DNA of 64,000 nt from Ahaetulla prasina (taxonomy: Eukaryota; Chordata; Lepidosauria; Squamata; Colubridae): positions 139,523,420-139,587,419 of the forward strand of contig NC_080540.1 in assembly GCF_028640845.1 (NCBI RefSeq). Direction: 5' to 3'. This document shows, one piece after another, positions 1-10,806 of this stretch; the first letter of the stretch is position 1; each line of letters begins with the position of its first letter. The position numbers and the translations under genes are program-made. The notes under the pieces were generated by a model. It searched no databases and had not been told where the DNA came from. It was given only the letters and a program-made list of their open reading frames with translations.

Positions 1-1923
1 ACGGTAGGCACGTTTGTGCGCTTATGCACGCCCCTTATGGTCCTCTTAGGAATGGGGTGAGGTCAATAGTAGAAAGTTTTTGGTTAAAGCTGTTAGGATT
101 ATGGGAAGAGACCACAGAGTCAGGTAAAGTATTCCAAGCACTGATGATTCTGTTGCAGAAGTCATATTTTCTGCAATCTAGATTAAAGCGGTTTACATTA
201 AGTTTAAATCTATTGGTTGCCCTTGTATTATTGCAATTAAAGCTGAAGTAGTCTTTGACAGGAAGGACATTACAATAGATGATTCTGTGAGTTAAACTTA
301 GGTCCTGTCAAGGCGACGGAGTTCCAAGTTTTCTAAGCCTAGGATTTCAAGTCTGGTGGGATAAGGTATTTTGTTGTTTTCAGAGGAATGGAGAACTCTT
401 CTTGTAAAATATTTCTGGACACGTTCAATTGTATTGATGTCAGAGATGTGGTGAGGGTTCCAAACAGGTGAGCTGTATTCTAGAATTGGTCTAGCAAATG
501 TTTTATATGCTCTGGTTAGTAGTGTGGTGTTTTGGAAAAGAAGCTACATAAAATTAGGTTTACAACTCTTAGAGCTTTTTGCTATGTAGTTGCAGTGGGC
601 TTTGGCACTTAGATCATTTGACATGAAAACTCCAAGGTCTTTAACGGGATGGGGTCGTCTGTAAGGTAATGTCCATCTAGTATGTACTTAGTTTTAGAGT
701 TCTTTTTCCTATATGTAAGACTGAGCATTTGCTGGTTGAAATTTGGAGCTGCCAATTTTAGACCAAGCGGTTAGATGGTCAAGGTCGTTTTGAATGATAG
801 AAGTGTTGTCTGTGGTGTTAAATAGTTTGACATCGTCAGCAAAGAGAACACAATTACTTGAGATATGGTCACAAAGATCATTAATGTATAGAATAAAGAG
901 TGTTGGTCCAAGGACGCTGCCTTGAGGAACGCCACTCTTGACAGGAACAGGATTTGATAAAGCATTGCCAATTTTGACCACTTGTTGTCTGTTAGACAGA
1001 AAAGCAGATATCCATTTGTGGAGGGGTCCTGAGATGCCATAGGATGTTAGTTTAAGGAGAAGTTTATCGTGTACTACTGAGTCAAAAGCTTTGCAGAAGT
1101 CTATGTAGATTGCATCTATTGATTTGCCTTGATCTAGATTTGAAGTCCATATGTTTTTGCAGTGGAGAAGTTGTAAGTTACATGATAACTTCTTCCTGAC
1201 ACCAAATTGTTTGTTGGAGAGTAGGTTGTTAGTTTCTAAGTGTGAGGTAATGGATTGATTGATGATAGATTCCATGACTTTGCAGGTGACGCAGCAAAGG
1301 GAGATCGGTCTGTAGTTTTCGACTAAGCTGGGGTCTCCTTTTTTGAAGATGGGGATGACTGTGGCTAGTGACCAAAGTTTGGGAAGAGAACTGGTAGTGA
1401 AAGCTTTATCAAAGATAATACTTAGGGGTTCAGCTATATTAATGGAAAGTTTTTAAGAAATATGCACATAGACCATCAGGTCCAATAGAAAGCGATGGTT
1501 GTAAGTTGTGAAGAGCTTTACCAACGTTGTCTTCTGTGAAATCTATATGAGTTAAATCATCATAGTCATTGCTGGTTCGTTTGTGGAATGTTGGATATGT
1601 GTTATCGGAGTTAACAAAAACTGAGCCAAAGAAAATGTTGAAGAGGTTTGCTTTGACTGTTTCGTCATTGCATTCTTTGTTGTTAGAATCTTTTAGTGGT
1701 GGGATGGATCTTGAATCTTTAAGTTTACTGTTGACAAAATTATAAAAGGCACGATTGGAATTTGTGCGTAGAAGGTTTTCTTCTTGCTTGGTGTGGTAAT
1801 TTGTGCATTCAGTTTTAATTTGGTTGCATATGTTTCTGTAACGGTTTCTGAAGTTTGTAACATAGCCTTTTTTGTTTCTTTTCCAGAGGGATTTTTTTTT
1901 TGATTGAAGCATTTGGGCAAATT
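1..1923 (-). mobile_element. CR1-like LINE fragment, copy A
   Basis: Minus-strand non-LTR retrotransposon. The window opens inside its 3' region, and its 5' truncation is near 1923, where an unrelated L2-type tail begins. It is collinear with the copy at 29697-31521, and shorter pieces of the same 3' region recur at 34545-34715 and 63350-63586. The reverse transcriptase reading frame is broken by frameshifts. CR1 clade is my best placement; the related Rex1 group cannot be excluded by eye. Confidence 0.85.
709..1912 (-). pseudogene. CR1-like reverse transcriptase fragment (frameshifted)
   Basis: The translated pieces form part of an ORF2 reverse transcriptase, which would copy LINE RNA at a nicked target. 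Seen directly: motif A with DFCKAFD (about residues 59-65 of the 709-1275 frame), motif B with SGVPQGSVLGP (about 114-124) and the catalytic FADD (about 145-148). The upstream frame 1439-1912 ends in IGPDGLCAYFLK. A one-base loss near 1450 shifts the frame relative to the other copy, and a second shift near 750 destroys the region after FADD. No endonuclease domain is present because of 5' truncation. Dead copy. Confidence 0.85.
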
Positions 1924-1924
1924 T

Positions 1925-2053
1925 AAATCAGTTTCTTAAGGGATGTTTTAACTATTGTGTATATCTGTATTTTATCTGCCTGTTCACCGCCCTGAGTCCT
2001 TCGGGAGAAGGGCGGTATACAAATTAAAATATTCATTCATTCATTCATTCATG
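1925..2053 (+). mobile_element. L2-type LINE or SINE 3' tail
   Basis: Contains the block CCGCCCTGAGTCCTTCGGG followed by the mirrored GAAGGGCGG, then an (ATTC)n tail. The same block ends the L2 LINE at 22.4 kb. Only the terminal ~130 bp is present, so LINE and L2-tailed SINE cannot be told apart. Confidence 0.7.
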
Positions 2054-2741
2054 TAATGTAAGGAAGTTTTGTGAACTTGTCCTTTAAAGAGGACAAATTA
2101 TTCCTCTTTGTTATGTTAAGTTTTAAACTTCTTTTGTGTATATTAGAATATTGAAATTACTTCATGTTTTCTAAACGTGGGTTTGTTAATAAAGAGTTGA
2201 GATACGGAATATTTAATTGAATGGGCTATCTTGTTATCTGGGGTGTTTTGTAGGGTGGGGGAAGGATAGAATTGTTGGCATTTGGAATGGAAAGATACCG
2301 TGCATTCGTTTGCTTACATTTCATATGGCGTGTAAATTTTTTCCCTACGGATATTCTAGAAATGAGGGATATTTGTAAACTTGTTTTTTTTTAAAGAGAA
2401 ATGGTCCCTCTTTGTCATGTAAAACATAGGATATTGACACCCTTTATACCTTTTACATGGAGTTTTGCTTTATAGCTAAGAGTTGAGATCTGGAGTACCA
2501 TGTTTTATATATGTTAATTAATATTATTTTACAGCTCTGTTTGGACTTTTTGCTGATAACTGGATTGGGGAAGACATTACTTATTAGATTTGCCTATAAT
2601 TAATAAATGAATTATGAGATGAAGAAATTTGTATTTGCTAATTAAGAGGAGGTGAAGAGATCATGAAATTGTTTATACTTGTTGTGATGAGGGTGGGAAG
2701 TTGCTTCCTTGGAGGGGAGGGATTCTTTTTACTGTTGAAAC
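2054..2741. other. AT-rich stretch with diverged direct repeat
   Basis: No gene seen. Two diverged copies of a ~160 bp block occur at about 2062-2215 and 2365-2495: GTAAACTTGT-like start, CCTCTTTGT.ATGT middle, AAGAGTTGAGAT end. It may be the 3' untranslated part of an old L1-type LINE; this is a weak inference. Confidence 0.35.
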
Positions 2742-3030
2742 CAGAGGTGGGTTTCAGCAGGTTCTGACCAGTTCTGGAGAACCGGTAGCGGAAATTTTGA
2801 GTAGTTTGGAGAACCGGTAGTAAAAATTCTGACTGGCCCCACCCCCATCTATTCTCTGCCTCCCGAGTCCCAGCTGATCGGGAGGAAATGGGGATTTTGC
2901 AGTAACCTTCCCCTGGATTGGGGACAGAATGGAGATTTTACAGTGTCCTTCCTCTGCCATGCCCCTCAAGCCACGCCCACCAAGCCACACCCACAGAACT
3001 GGTAGCAAAAAAAATTGAAACCCACCACTG
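2742..3030. mobile_element. Non-autonomous hAT element, 289 bp
   Basis: Flanked by an exact 8-bp TSD GTTGAAAC (2734-2741 and 3031-3038). The ends are CAGAGGTGGGTTTCAGC and the inverse of CCCACCACTG. Interior contains ACCGGTAG motifs and CCACGCCCACCAAG repeats. Same family as 17465-17740 and 33110-33418. Confidence 0.88.
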
Positions 3031-3490
3031 GTTGAAACCCAAACTTTTACAATTTGGGTTTCAACAGTACAAATACAATTATTATAAAAAAAGTAAAGGA
3101 AGCATCCACTTACTTTTTAAGGGTACAAATTAGCAAGCAGTGGTGATTCTTTTTCCCTTCTCTTTAACCATTAATTCTCCTGCACATTCACAACAGTGTG
3201 ATGATGTTTGCTGTGAAACTGCGTCTCCTGTAGCACTTTTTGGATTGCCCATGACAGACCTGGGCAAATTAAGGCCCGCGGGCCACATCCGGCCCTTTGT
3301 ACGTCCCTGTCCGGCCCGCGTGAGGCCAATCATAAACACCATAAATTAAACTTTTTTTTTAACTTTTATTTTGAAATTTTATTTTGAAAAGCGTTACGTC
3401 GCTACGTATGCACGTCGTAGACGTAGCACCTTCACTCGCGTATACACGTGTGTGAGTGAAGGTGATGCTGTTCGCCAGGTTATCCCCAAG

Positions 3491-5296
3491 ATGTCGGCAC
3501 ACCCCAAGAAAAGAAAAGTTGATAACGAATGCCGTATTTTCAACAAAACATGGACTTCCAAATATTTCTTTACAGAAATTAAAGGCAAAGCAGTGTGCTT
3601 AGTCTGTGGTACACAGGTTGCTGTGTTTAAAGAATATAATTTGAATCGCCACTACACCACCAAGCATGAAGATAAATACAGAAATCTGTCTGGTGAAGAG
3701 CGTGCAAGGGAGTCTGATGCATTGCTTGCAAAACTACAAACCCAACAAGGATTTTTCACTAAACTTCACACTCCCAGAGATGCAGCCGTCAGGACAAGTT
3801 ATGTCATTTCTCACAAAATCGCCAGAAAAAGTAAGGCGTTTTCCGACGGAGAGTTTATTAAGGAGTGTTTATTGGACTCTGCTGCGCTGATGTGCCCAGA
3901 GAAAAAAGGCGCATTTGAGAACGTTTCACTCTCCCGACGCACTGTAACGAGGCGGATTGAGGACATCGCGGGGAACTTAGAACTTCAGCTGAAGAACAGA
4001 GCGGCCGACTTTGACTTTTTTTCTCTGGCTTTGGATGAGAGCTGCGATGTACGTGACACTGCCCAGCTGCTCATCTTCTTACGTGGGATAACCGCAGACT
4101 TTCAAATCACGGAGGAGTTGGCAGCCATGCAGTCAATTAAAGGGACAACCACCGGTAATGACTTGTTCAGAGAGGTAAATGCATGTATGGACATTTTAGG
4201 ACTGAAATGGGACAAGCTTGCAGGTGTGACAACAGATGGTTGTCCAAATCTGACAGGGAAAAATGTTGGACTTTTAAAGAGAATGCAGGATAAAGTGACA
4301 GAAATTAACCCTGATCAGAAATTGACATTTTTGCATTGTATCATACATCAGGAAGTGTTGTGTAAGACAGTGTTAAAAATGAAACATGTCGTTGATGCTG
4401 TCACTAAAATAGTTAATTTCATCAGAGCAAGAGCTTTAAATCACAGACAGTTTGTTGCTTTGTTGGAGGAAACTGAGGCTGAACATGGTGACATAAGCTA
4501 TCACTGCACTGTTAGGTGGCTCAGCCTTGGCAAGGTTCTGAAAAGTGTCTGGGACCTGAGAGACCAGATTCAGGAGTTCTGTATTCAGAAAGGTCATGAC
4601 ATCCCAGAACTTTCAGATAACAACTGGTTGGCAGACCTCGGATTCGCTGTGGATGTGACTGCACTAATGAACGAACTAAATGTCAAAATGCAGAGCAAGG
4701 GCCTTTTTGTGCATGAGATGTACAGTGCAGTGAAGGCTTTCATGAGAAAACTACAGCTTCTCTCAAGCCAAGTGAAGGACAACATTCTGACCCACTTGCC
4801 AACACTTAAGGAAGCCAAAAGATCAGGTGATCACCTCCAAAAGTACTCAACCATGTTAGAAGCATTGCATGCAGAGTTTTCAAGGCGATTTCAAGATTTC
4901 AAAACTCTTGAGAGTGAAATGCACATGGTTTCTTCTCCCTTCAACTGCAGTGTGGATGATGCACCAAGTGAAGTTCAGATGGAACTCATTGATCTGCAGT
5001 CTGACACACATCTGGCAGATCACTTCAAGTCAGTCTCACTGCTGGACTTTTACTCCGCCCTCAAAGAGGAGAACTTTCCACACCTGAGGAGGCATGCTCA
5101 GAGGATCCTAGTCCTCTTTGGATCTACCTATCAATGTGAACAGACATTCTCAGTTATGAAGTTCAACAAATCCAAACACAGATCCTCTATGACTGATGAC
5201 CACCTCTCAGCTGTCCTTCGCATAGCCACTTCAGACATTCCGCCAGATTTCAATGCCCTTGTTCAAGCCCAGAACAGACTGGATTATTCTCGCTGA
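3491..5296 (+). CDS. hAT transposase (BED-type zinc finger, Charlie/GTF2IRD2-like)
   Basis: Cut-and-paste transposase acting in the nucleus on the element's inverted repeats. The frame is open from 3371 (641 codons). I prefer the ATG at 3491 (601 aa) because the codons before it look like an arginine-rich translated leader and this ATG has an A at -3. Numbering from 3371: nuclear-localisation-like PKKRK at 45-49; BED-type finger CLVC (76-79) with HYTTKH (94-99); first acidic residue D223 in LALDES; D289 in VTTDG; W384 in TVRWLS; E590 in CEQTFSVMK, the C-terminal hAT dimerisation block. These match the D, D, E and W positions known from Hermes-type hAT enzymes. No stop or frameshift interrupts the frame. 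It resembles the transposase-derived parts of GTF2IRD2 and ZBED-type host genes, but TIRs and TSD show it is still within a transposon. Confidence 0.92.
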   Translation: MSAHPKKRKVDNECRIFNKTWTSKYFFTEIKGKAVCLVCGTQVAVFKEYNLNRHYTTKHEDKYRNLSGEERARESDALLAKLQTQQGFFTKLHTPRDAAVRTSYVISHKIARKSKAFSDGEFIKECLLDSAALMCPEKKGAFENVSLSRRTVTRRIEDIAGNLELQLKNRAADFDFFSLALDESCDVRDTAQLLIFLRGITADFQITEELAAMQSIKGTTTGNDLFREVNACMDILGLKWDKLAGVTTDGCPNLTGKNVGLLKRMQDKVTEINPDQKLTFLHCIIHQEVLCKTVLKMKHVVDAVTKIVNFIRARALNHRQFVALLEETEAEHGDISYHCTVRWLSLGKVLKSVWDLRDQIQEFCIQKGHDIPELSDNNWLADLGFAVDVTALMNELNVKMQSKGLFVHEMYSAVKAFMRKLQLLSSQVKDNILTHLPTLKEAKRSGDHLQKYSTMLEALHAEFSRRFQDFKTLESEMHMVSSPFNCSVDDAPSEVQMELIDLQSDTHLADHFKSVSLLDFYSALKEENFPHLRRHAQRILVLFGSTYQCEQTFSVMKFNKSKHRSSMTDDHLSAVLRIATSDIPPDFNALVQAQNRLDYSR

Positions 5297-5357
5297 AGAG
5301 GTAACATGAGGTGGAAAGCATTACAAGTTATTGTTTGTGGAGATTAACAAATTAAAA

Positions 5358-5363
5358 AATAAA
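5358..5363 (+). promoter_or_regulatory. Polyadenylation signal of the hAT transposase
   Basis: AATAAA lies about 60 bases after the transposase stop codon and inside the element's right end, as expected for a self-contained transposon transcription unit. Confidence 0.6.
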
Positions 5364-5599
5364 TTGCACTGGTTCAATAATTGTTTTTCTTATTTAACCA
5401 ATAGACCACAGTTTCACATAACCTAATATACATATTTACAGAGTGCTTTATTCTTCTGATTATCAGTACCAGCTATTCAAAATATTTAATTTAAGTATTT
5501 TACAATGAAAGAAAGTTGGTGGCCCTCTGACACAATTCAGGCTTCTCATGCGGCCCCTGATAAAAATTAATTGCCCACCCCTGGCCCATGAGCTCATTA

Positions 5600-5806
5600 A
5601 AAAGAAAGGTAAAGATTTCCCCTGTTCAGTAATGTCTGACTCTAGGGGTGCGTTGCTCATCTCTATTTCTTCACTAAGGGAGCCAGTATTTGTCCGAAGA
5701 CTGTCACCTTCCTACCAAACTGGCATCTATTTATCTACTTGCATTTGCATACTTTCAAACTGCTAGGTTGGCAGAAGGTAGGGCAAGAACAGAAACTCAC
5801 CCATGT
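5600..5806 (-). mobile_element. Sauria SINE, antisense, 3' portion
   Basis: Read on the minus strand, it contains the squamate Sauria SINE block with AACTGCTAGGTTGGCAGAAG and ends with CCCTAGAGTCAGAC followed by a CTTTAC-like tail (plus-strand GAAAGGTAAAG at ~5604). Compare the fuller plus-strand copy at 39483-39842. The tRNA-related head is missing. Confidence 0.75.
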
Positions 5807-5842
5807 GACCACACAATGATTATCTAATCTTTGTTTCTGTCT

Positions 5843-6231
5843 GCCTGCCTGCCTGCCTGCCTCTCTCTCTCTCTCTCTCTCTCTGGCTCTCTCTCTGTGT
5901 ATCTGTGTATCACTCTGTCTCTGTGTCTCTCTTTCTCTCTGTCTCTCTCTCTCTCTGTCTCTCTGTCTCTCTCTCTCTTTCTGTCTCTCTCTCTCTCTCT
6001 CTGTCTCTGTCTCTCTCTGTCTCTCTGTCTCTCTGTCTCTCTGTCTCTCTCTGTCTCTCTGTGTATCTGTCTCTCTCACTCTCTCCCTCAGTCATCTACC
6101 TATCTGTCTGTCTCTCTCTCTCTGTCTCCCTCTTGTCTGTCTGTCTGTCTGTCTGTCTCTCACTCACTCTCCACGACATCCAGCTGTCTGTCTGTCTGTC
6201 TGTCTGCCTGCCTGCCTGCCTGCCTGCCTGC

Positions 6232-6302
<71 letters not shown>
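5843..6302 (+). repeat. Compound pyrimidine microsatellite
   Basis: About 460 bp of CT/GTCT-rich repeat passing in order through (CCTG)n, (CT)n with GTCT interruptions, (GTCT)n, (CCTG)n again and (ATCT)n at 6232-6301. The long open frames across it on both strands (Ser/Leu-rich forward, Arg/Glu-rich reverse) are artefacts of the repeat. Confidence 0.95.
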
Positions 6303-6784
6303 GACACATGGGCATTCTAGGAAACTTAAGGCAGGTAATTCTGTTTTGCTGCGAACATGCAAGGGGTTTTAATGATTAAGGTGCACTGAAAACATTAAAT
6401 GAAATCCTTATCCTCGCCCCACATTCATACCACCATAGATCTTTTAGCCACAAAATGCCAAAATTCACTTCCATCAGCAGAATCTGTGAGAAATATATCA
6501 TCCCTATTCTTTATTAGATAGGATTACAGATTAATGGCCCATGACACCACTTCCTCTCAGGTTCAAAGGGTTAGTAGCAGCAGGGTCAACTTCAGAAAAC
6601 TTAATTTGAAATTGCCAAGAAGTGAAGAAGATTATAATTATGAGTACAAGAGGTTTGATATATGAATTAAAAAACCAGCTTTGTGGGTGAAAGCTGAGGA
6701 ACTTTGGCTATCAGAACATAGTTCTGAGGAATTATCTCCTGGCAGCACAGAGCTGCAATTACTGATCTGCCCTCAAAAGCAGGC
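6303..6784. other. No feature recognised
   Basis: Ordinary mixed-composition sequence after the microsatellite. I see no coding, RNA or repeat signature. Confidence 0.4.
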
Positions 6785-8440
6785 AAGAATATTTATTTAT
6801 TTTATCAAAGTTTTGTGGCTACTCATCTCACACAAGGTGACTCTGGGAGATATATAACAAAATAATTAAAATCAAATGTAAAAAAAAAACAATTTAAGCA
6901 ATTAAATAAGTATCATAAGTAAAACTAAAATTGTGAGAGGGCTGATTGAGATCTGTAAGATTCAACTTGGACCAGTCACTTGGAGCAAAGGTTTTGTCTT
7001 CCAAGCTTTTGGATTCATGCTGGAGCCCTTCCTCACTGAGAAGTTCCCTGAGGATGGGCTCCAGCGTGAGTCCGAAAGCTCGGAAGGCTAAACCTCTGGT
7101 CCCAGTGACCAACCCAGATTGGACTCTGCAACATTATCCTGGGACACGAATATTCACCTTCATGGTGCAACAATGTGTGAGCTCTCTAATGTCAAGGGAT
7201 GAAAAAAAAATCATGTTTTGAGGGCTTATCTCAGGGGGATGGAGTTCCAGAGGCACTGCAACAGAAAAAGCAACAGATGAAACATCTTGGTGGACAGGAC
7301 TCAAGATGCCCCTCCGGTGCACTTGATGGGATTGGTAATTGGGGTGAAGCAGATGCTCAGATAACATGGCCCATGTTATGTTGGGTTTTAAAGGTCAAAA
7401 CACCTTGAATTACACCCTGAAGCAAACCAACATCCAATACAGATCATAGAGCAGAGGTTAACATTTGATTCTAGGAACACCGATAAGTAGCTTGCATATT
7501 GTACCTCCTGGTGCTTCAGGTATTCTTCAAGGGCAGCCCATGTAGAGCGTACTAGAGTAGTCCATTCAGGAGATGACCAGGTAATGAGTGACTGTGAATA
7601 TGGCAAGATAAGACATGGTGAGGTGCATGTGACGAGGACAGCAACTGGATCAGAACACAGAGTTATGCAAAAACTCTCCTTGCCATGACTGTCATCTGCT
7701 CCTCAAGTGGGAGTCATGAGACCAGAAGGAACCTTAGATTGTCCACTGCAGTACAATCCCTCCAGTGCCAGAGATGTCCCAGTGTTAAAAGAAGGCCTAA
7801 AAACAAAAAGCCATTTAGTCCTGCAAGGGTTCAATTGAAGCCTATTGTTCCCCATACAGAACCCCACAGCCTCCAGGTACTGGGGGAACAACACATAGTT
7901 TGTCAGAGGCAAAGAGGTATAGTTGTGTATCATCAGCATATTGATAACATCTTGCCCCATTTTAATGAATAGATCTCTCCTAGGGATTTCATGTAGATTT
8001 TAAACAGGAGCGAAGAGAGTACCAAACTCTGTAGCACCCCACACAATAGGGGGTGAGGGTTGGATACCTCGACTGGTATTGGTCCTCTAGGAAGACAGAA
8101 AGCCAGGTCAGTTTAAGAGTTACCTACTCCCAAACCCCGAAGCCTATCCAGAAGGATACCATAGTTGATGGAATTAAAAGCTGTTGAGAGATCAAGGAGA
8201 GCCAGATGTATGCATTACCTCCATTCTGTTCTGCCAGAGATCATCCAAAAGTGCAATCAATGTCATTTCTGTCACAAGTCCAGGCCTGAATCCAGACTAA
8301 AAAGAGTCCAAATAATCCATTTCATTCAGAATCAACTGAAACTGCTGTGCAACCACCTACTCCATAACCTTCCCTAAAAGAAGGAAAGTTGGACGCTGTT
8401 TTAAGTTTTCCAGTATAGGGGGATCTTGCTCTTCAGGAGC
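6785..8440 (-). mobile_element. Old L2 LINE fragment, antisense
   Basis: On the minus strand, the frame at 7703-7960 reads EAVGFCMGNNRLQLNPCRTK, the diverged counterpart of [20 protein letters not shown] in the younger L2 at 21.5 kb. Sequence near 8160 resembles the reverse transcriptase AFDTI.YGILL region and sequence near 7520-7600 the SRLDYCNALYMGLP region. Many stops and shifts. A piece of about 6940-7120 seems foreign and may be Penelope-like. Confidence 0.7.
7040..7100 (+). mobile_element. Possible Penelope-like terminal fragment with hammerhead-like fold
   Basis: CTGAGGAT (7048-7055), then GGGCTC (7056-7061), a six-base loop and GAGTCC (7068-7073) able to pair as a six-base stem, then GAAA (7074-7077). 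The order resembles a hammerhead core, but the first block should be CTGATGA, so it is at best degenerate. Confidence 0.35.
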
Positions 8441-8448
8441 AAATAGAC

Positions 8449-8964
8449 CAGTGGTAGTCAACCTGGTCCCTACTGCCCTCTAGTGGGCGTTCCAGGTTTC
8501 ATGGAGGGCAGTAGTGGTTTTGTCCGATACTGAAGCACTTTCCTTTTTTTTAATTTAATTGACTTTTTTAAAAAAATTCATAGCATTATTTAAAAACACT
8601 TTCATTAGGTTTTCATAAAATTCCCTGTGACAATTAAAATTTCTGAAGATATACTATTTGTATCGCCTGCACATAAGTTTAGTTCATGTTACATAAGTAA
8701 AACTAAACGGCGCTATAGTGCAACCGCAAACAAAAGAGGCTCAACCCAGAATAGCTCGCGTATCTCCCCCCACACCACGCAGCTGTAACAGACAAGCAGA
8801 GCTGGTAGCCGGCGCCCCCCCCAACCCAATCCACGATACGCGAGAGGCATGTGCAGACGATGATATACGGCACATTACTGTGGAACCGGTGGGCGGTTTG
8901 AAAATTTTACTATTAACAGAGATACAAAAGTGGGTGGTAGGTATAAAAAGATTGACTACCCCTG
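8449..8964. mobile_element. Non-autonomous hAT element, 516 bp
   Basis: Exact 8-bp TSD AAATAGAC at 8441-8448 and 8965-8972. Ends CAGTGGTAGTCAACCT and AGATTGACTACCCCTG are inverted repeats. A second copy lies in the opposite orientation at 43762-44281 and an end fragment at 13413-13476. No transposase frame. Confidence 0.9.
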
Positions 8965-8972
8965 AAATAGAC

Positions 8973-10190
8973 CAATGCCCCCTTAGGCAGTGAAGGCACA
9001 ACCCCCTCTCTCAAGGAGAATCCACCTCCATTAGAACACACCCACATGTCACCCCAAGGGTAGCCTTCACCAGCAAGGAGTGACAGGGTCTAAAGCAGGT
9101 GGTGAAGGTCGTAGTCATAAAGTCCCTCAGGCCCAACAGGTTCAAACAATTCCCAGAGAATAGAATAAGAGTGTGCTCCAGGCATTTCTACAGGAACTGA
9201 ACCAAGATTGGGCTCTAATTGGAAATGAATCTGAGTGGTTTTGTCTGATAGATACTTTGAAAATCACTCTGTACAGCCTCTGGTCACCCCAGCCCAAGAG
9301 GGCTCAGGCCTCCAAGAATAAGGTCAATGGGTTGCAATCTGGAATGCAATAGGGGTAGAGAAGAAATACGAAACTTTGCAAGACATAATCATTGCTACCT
9401 TAACGGCTTAATAAACTCGTAATCAAAAAATTGCAGCTGAAAGGATTTTTGGACCATTGCTGCTCTAAAGGTAAGCCACTTGTTATTCGGCTCATGTAGA
9501 AACCAAACCTACAAGCAAGCAAATTACACAATGGCCGAATTTCCCAGAAAGTGCTTGAAACTAGAGATAGTAGCAGCTGCTTGCCTTGTTTGCTCAAAGT
9601 CACTGTTTCTGGACTAAGTGAAGGGAGAGTTGCAACCTACAGCATTGCCGCAAATGAAAGTGCTTGTTTTTCCTCTATCTATTTGTGCTTCTGGGGGAAA
9701 AAAATCCTATTAAATATATTCCACCTCTGTTGTACACAAATGGAGAAGAAAAACCTGCAAGTGGACAGAGGGGGCGGTTTGTGTTATAACCTTTGTATTC
9801 TCAGATCAGATTAAATTTAATCCTCTGTCTGAGATCAAGCAAGAGCAGGAGCTGCTCATCTATGGCTTATTCACCAACCATTTCTTGGATAAGCCAATCT
9901 TCCAAGTTCAAGAAACAGATGGATCCTGAAATATATATATATATTTATGTGTAATAAATCACTTGCGAGTGTGAGAAAACCCCCCACTATCCTGATCATG
10001 TGGAGTAACAGAAAAATCGCATTTATTACTAACACAAAATATACTAATCATAGCTCACCATGTGATACTTGTGCAACATGTTAAAAGAGGTGTGTATCTA
10101 CTCTGATGAAGTCTCCTGAGTCATGCAATTTAGGGTCTGCCCCCATTTCTCCCCCCCTTCCCTTTTCTGTCTTGTTCTGGATGCCTGAAA
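8973..10190. other. No gene recognised
   Basis: Mixed sequence; a short AT repeat at about 9933-9950. The opening part (8973-9350) could continue an older LINE, but I cannot support it. Confidence 0.35.
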
Positions 10191-10196
10191 TTGCTT

Positions 10197-10263
10197 TGCT
10201 GGCTGAGGGATTCTGGGAGTTGAAGTCCACAAGTTTCCAAGTTGCCAGGGTTGGAGACCCCTG
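10197..10263. mobile_element. hAT MITE, right end only
   Basis: Ends with GGTTGGAGACCCCTG, the terminus of the foldback MITE family seen whole at 31971-32083; preceded by TTCTGGGAGTTGAAGTCCAC. Left end missing. Confidence 0.75.
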
Positions 10264-10655
10264 CTTTAAATCCTTCCTTCAGGCCCATTTATCTGTGAAG
10301 ATTGTGGCATACATTGCTAGTTCCGCCATGTTGTATTGCAATGCAGCCCATAACTGAGCCTCTGCAGATACAATTGAAACAATTAGAGATTTACCCCAAA
10401 TTTCTTCTTCCCATTCCCTCCCCCCCACCCCCTTTTAAACATTTTGAAATGTACATGTAAATGTCTTGGGCCAAGACACCATCCTCAGTCTCAATATTTC
10501 CCAACCTTATTGGGGATTGATTTGATTTGATAAGGCTGCCTGATACCAACAGTTCTAGGAAACCGTTACATGTGTCAGTCTCAACTCCCCAAACTCCCCA
10601 GCCAGCAAAGCCATGGCTGAGAATTCGGGAAGTTGATCTCCACATATTTAGAAGC
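10264..10655. other. No feature recognised
   Basis: No coding or repeat signature that I can name. The sequence near 10600-10640 (CCAGCAAAGCCATGG.TGAGAATTC) may be a decayed MITE arm. Confidence 0.3.
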
Positions 10656-10663
10656 TACTGAGA

Positions 10664-10798
10664 CAGGGGTGTCAAACTTGCATTGTCACGATGGCATCAC
10701 ATGACATATCACAACTGTTTCCCCCTTTGCTAAATTGGGTATGGGCGTGGCCAGAGTGTGACACATCCGGCCTGCGAGCTGCAAGTTTGACAGCCCTG
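10664..10798. mobile_element. Non-autonomous hAT element, 135 bp
   Basis: Ends CAGGGGTGTCAAACTTG and CAAGTTTGACAGCCCTG are inverted repeats. The TSD is TACTGAGA / TACTAAGA (10656-10663, 10799-10806; 7 of 8). Subterminal ACATCCGGCCTGCGAG resembles the GGCC-rich block inside the autonomous element at 3255. Confidence 0.85.
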
Positions 10799-10806
10799 TA
10801 CTAAGA

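Larger units (their letters stand above)
3255..5583 (+). mobile_element. Complete autonomous hAT transposon
   Basis: 2329 bp element bounded by an exact 8-bp TSD GCCCATGA (3247-3254 and 5584-5591). The left end CAGACCTGGGCAA pairs with the right end read inversely, CAGGGGTGGGCAA. GGCCC-rich subterminal blocks sit inside both ends. A single open transposase frame fills the interior and a polyadenylation signal follows its stop. The 8-bp TSD, CAG/CTG ends and transposase type fit the hAT superfamily, Charlie/GTF2IRD2-like lineage. The element lies next to an antisense Sauria SINE. Confidence 0.93.

Noticed and set aside
3371..3490. First ATG of the hAT transposase frame as the true start
   Set aside because: The 40 codons before 3491 are arginine-rich and unlike hAT N-termini; the ATG at 3491 directly precedes the basic region and BED finger. 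Not excluded, only less likely.
5826..6302. CRISPR-like or satellite array
   Set aside because: No spacers; tetranucleotide slippage explains the pattern.
5735..6379. Long open frames rich in Ser/Leu (forward) and Arg/Glu (reverse)
   Set aside because: They lie entirely in the CT-rich compound microsatellite; the frames follow from the repeat unit and carry no domain.
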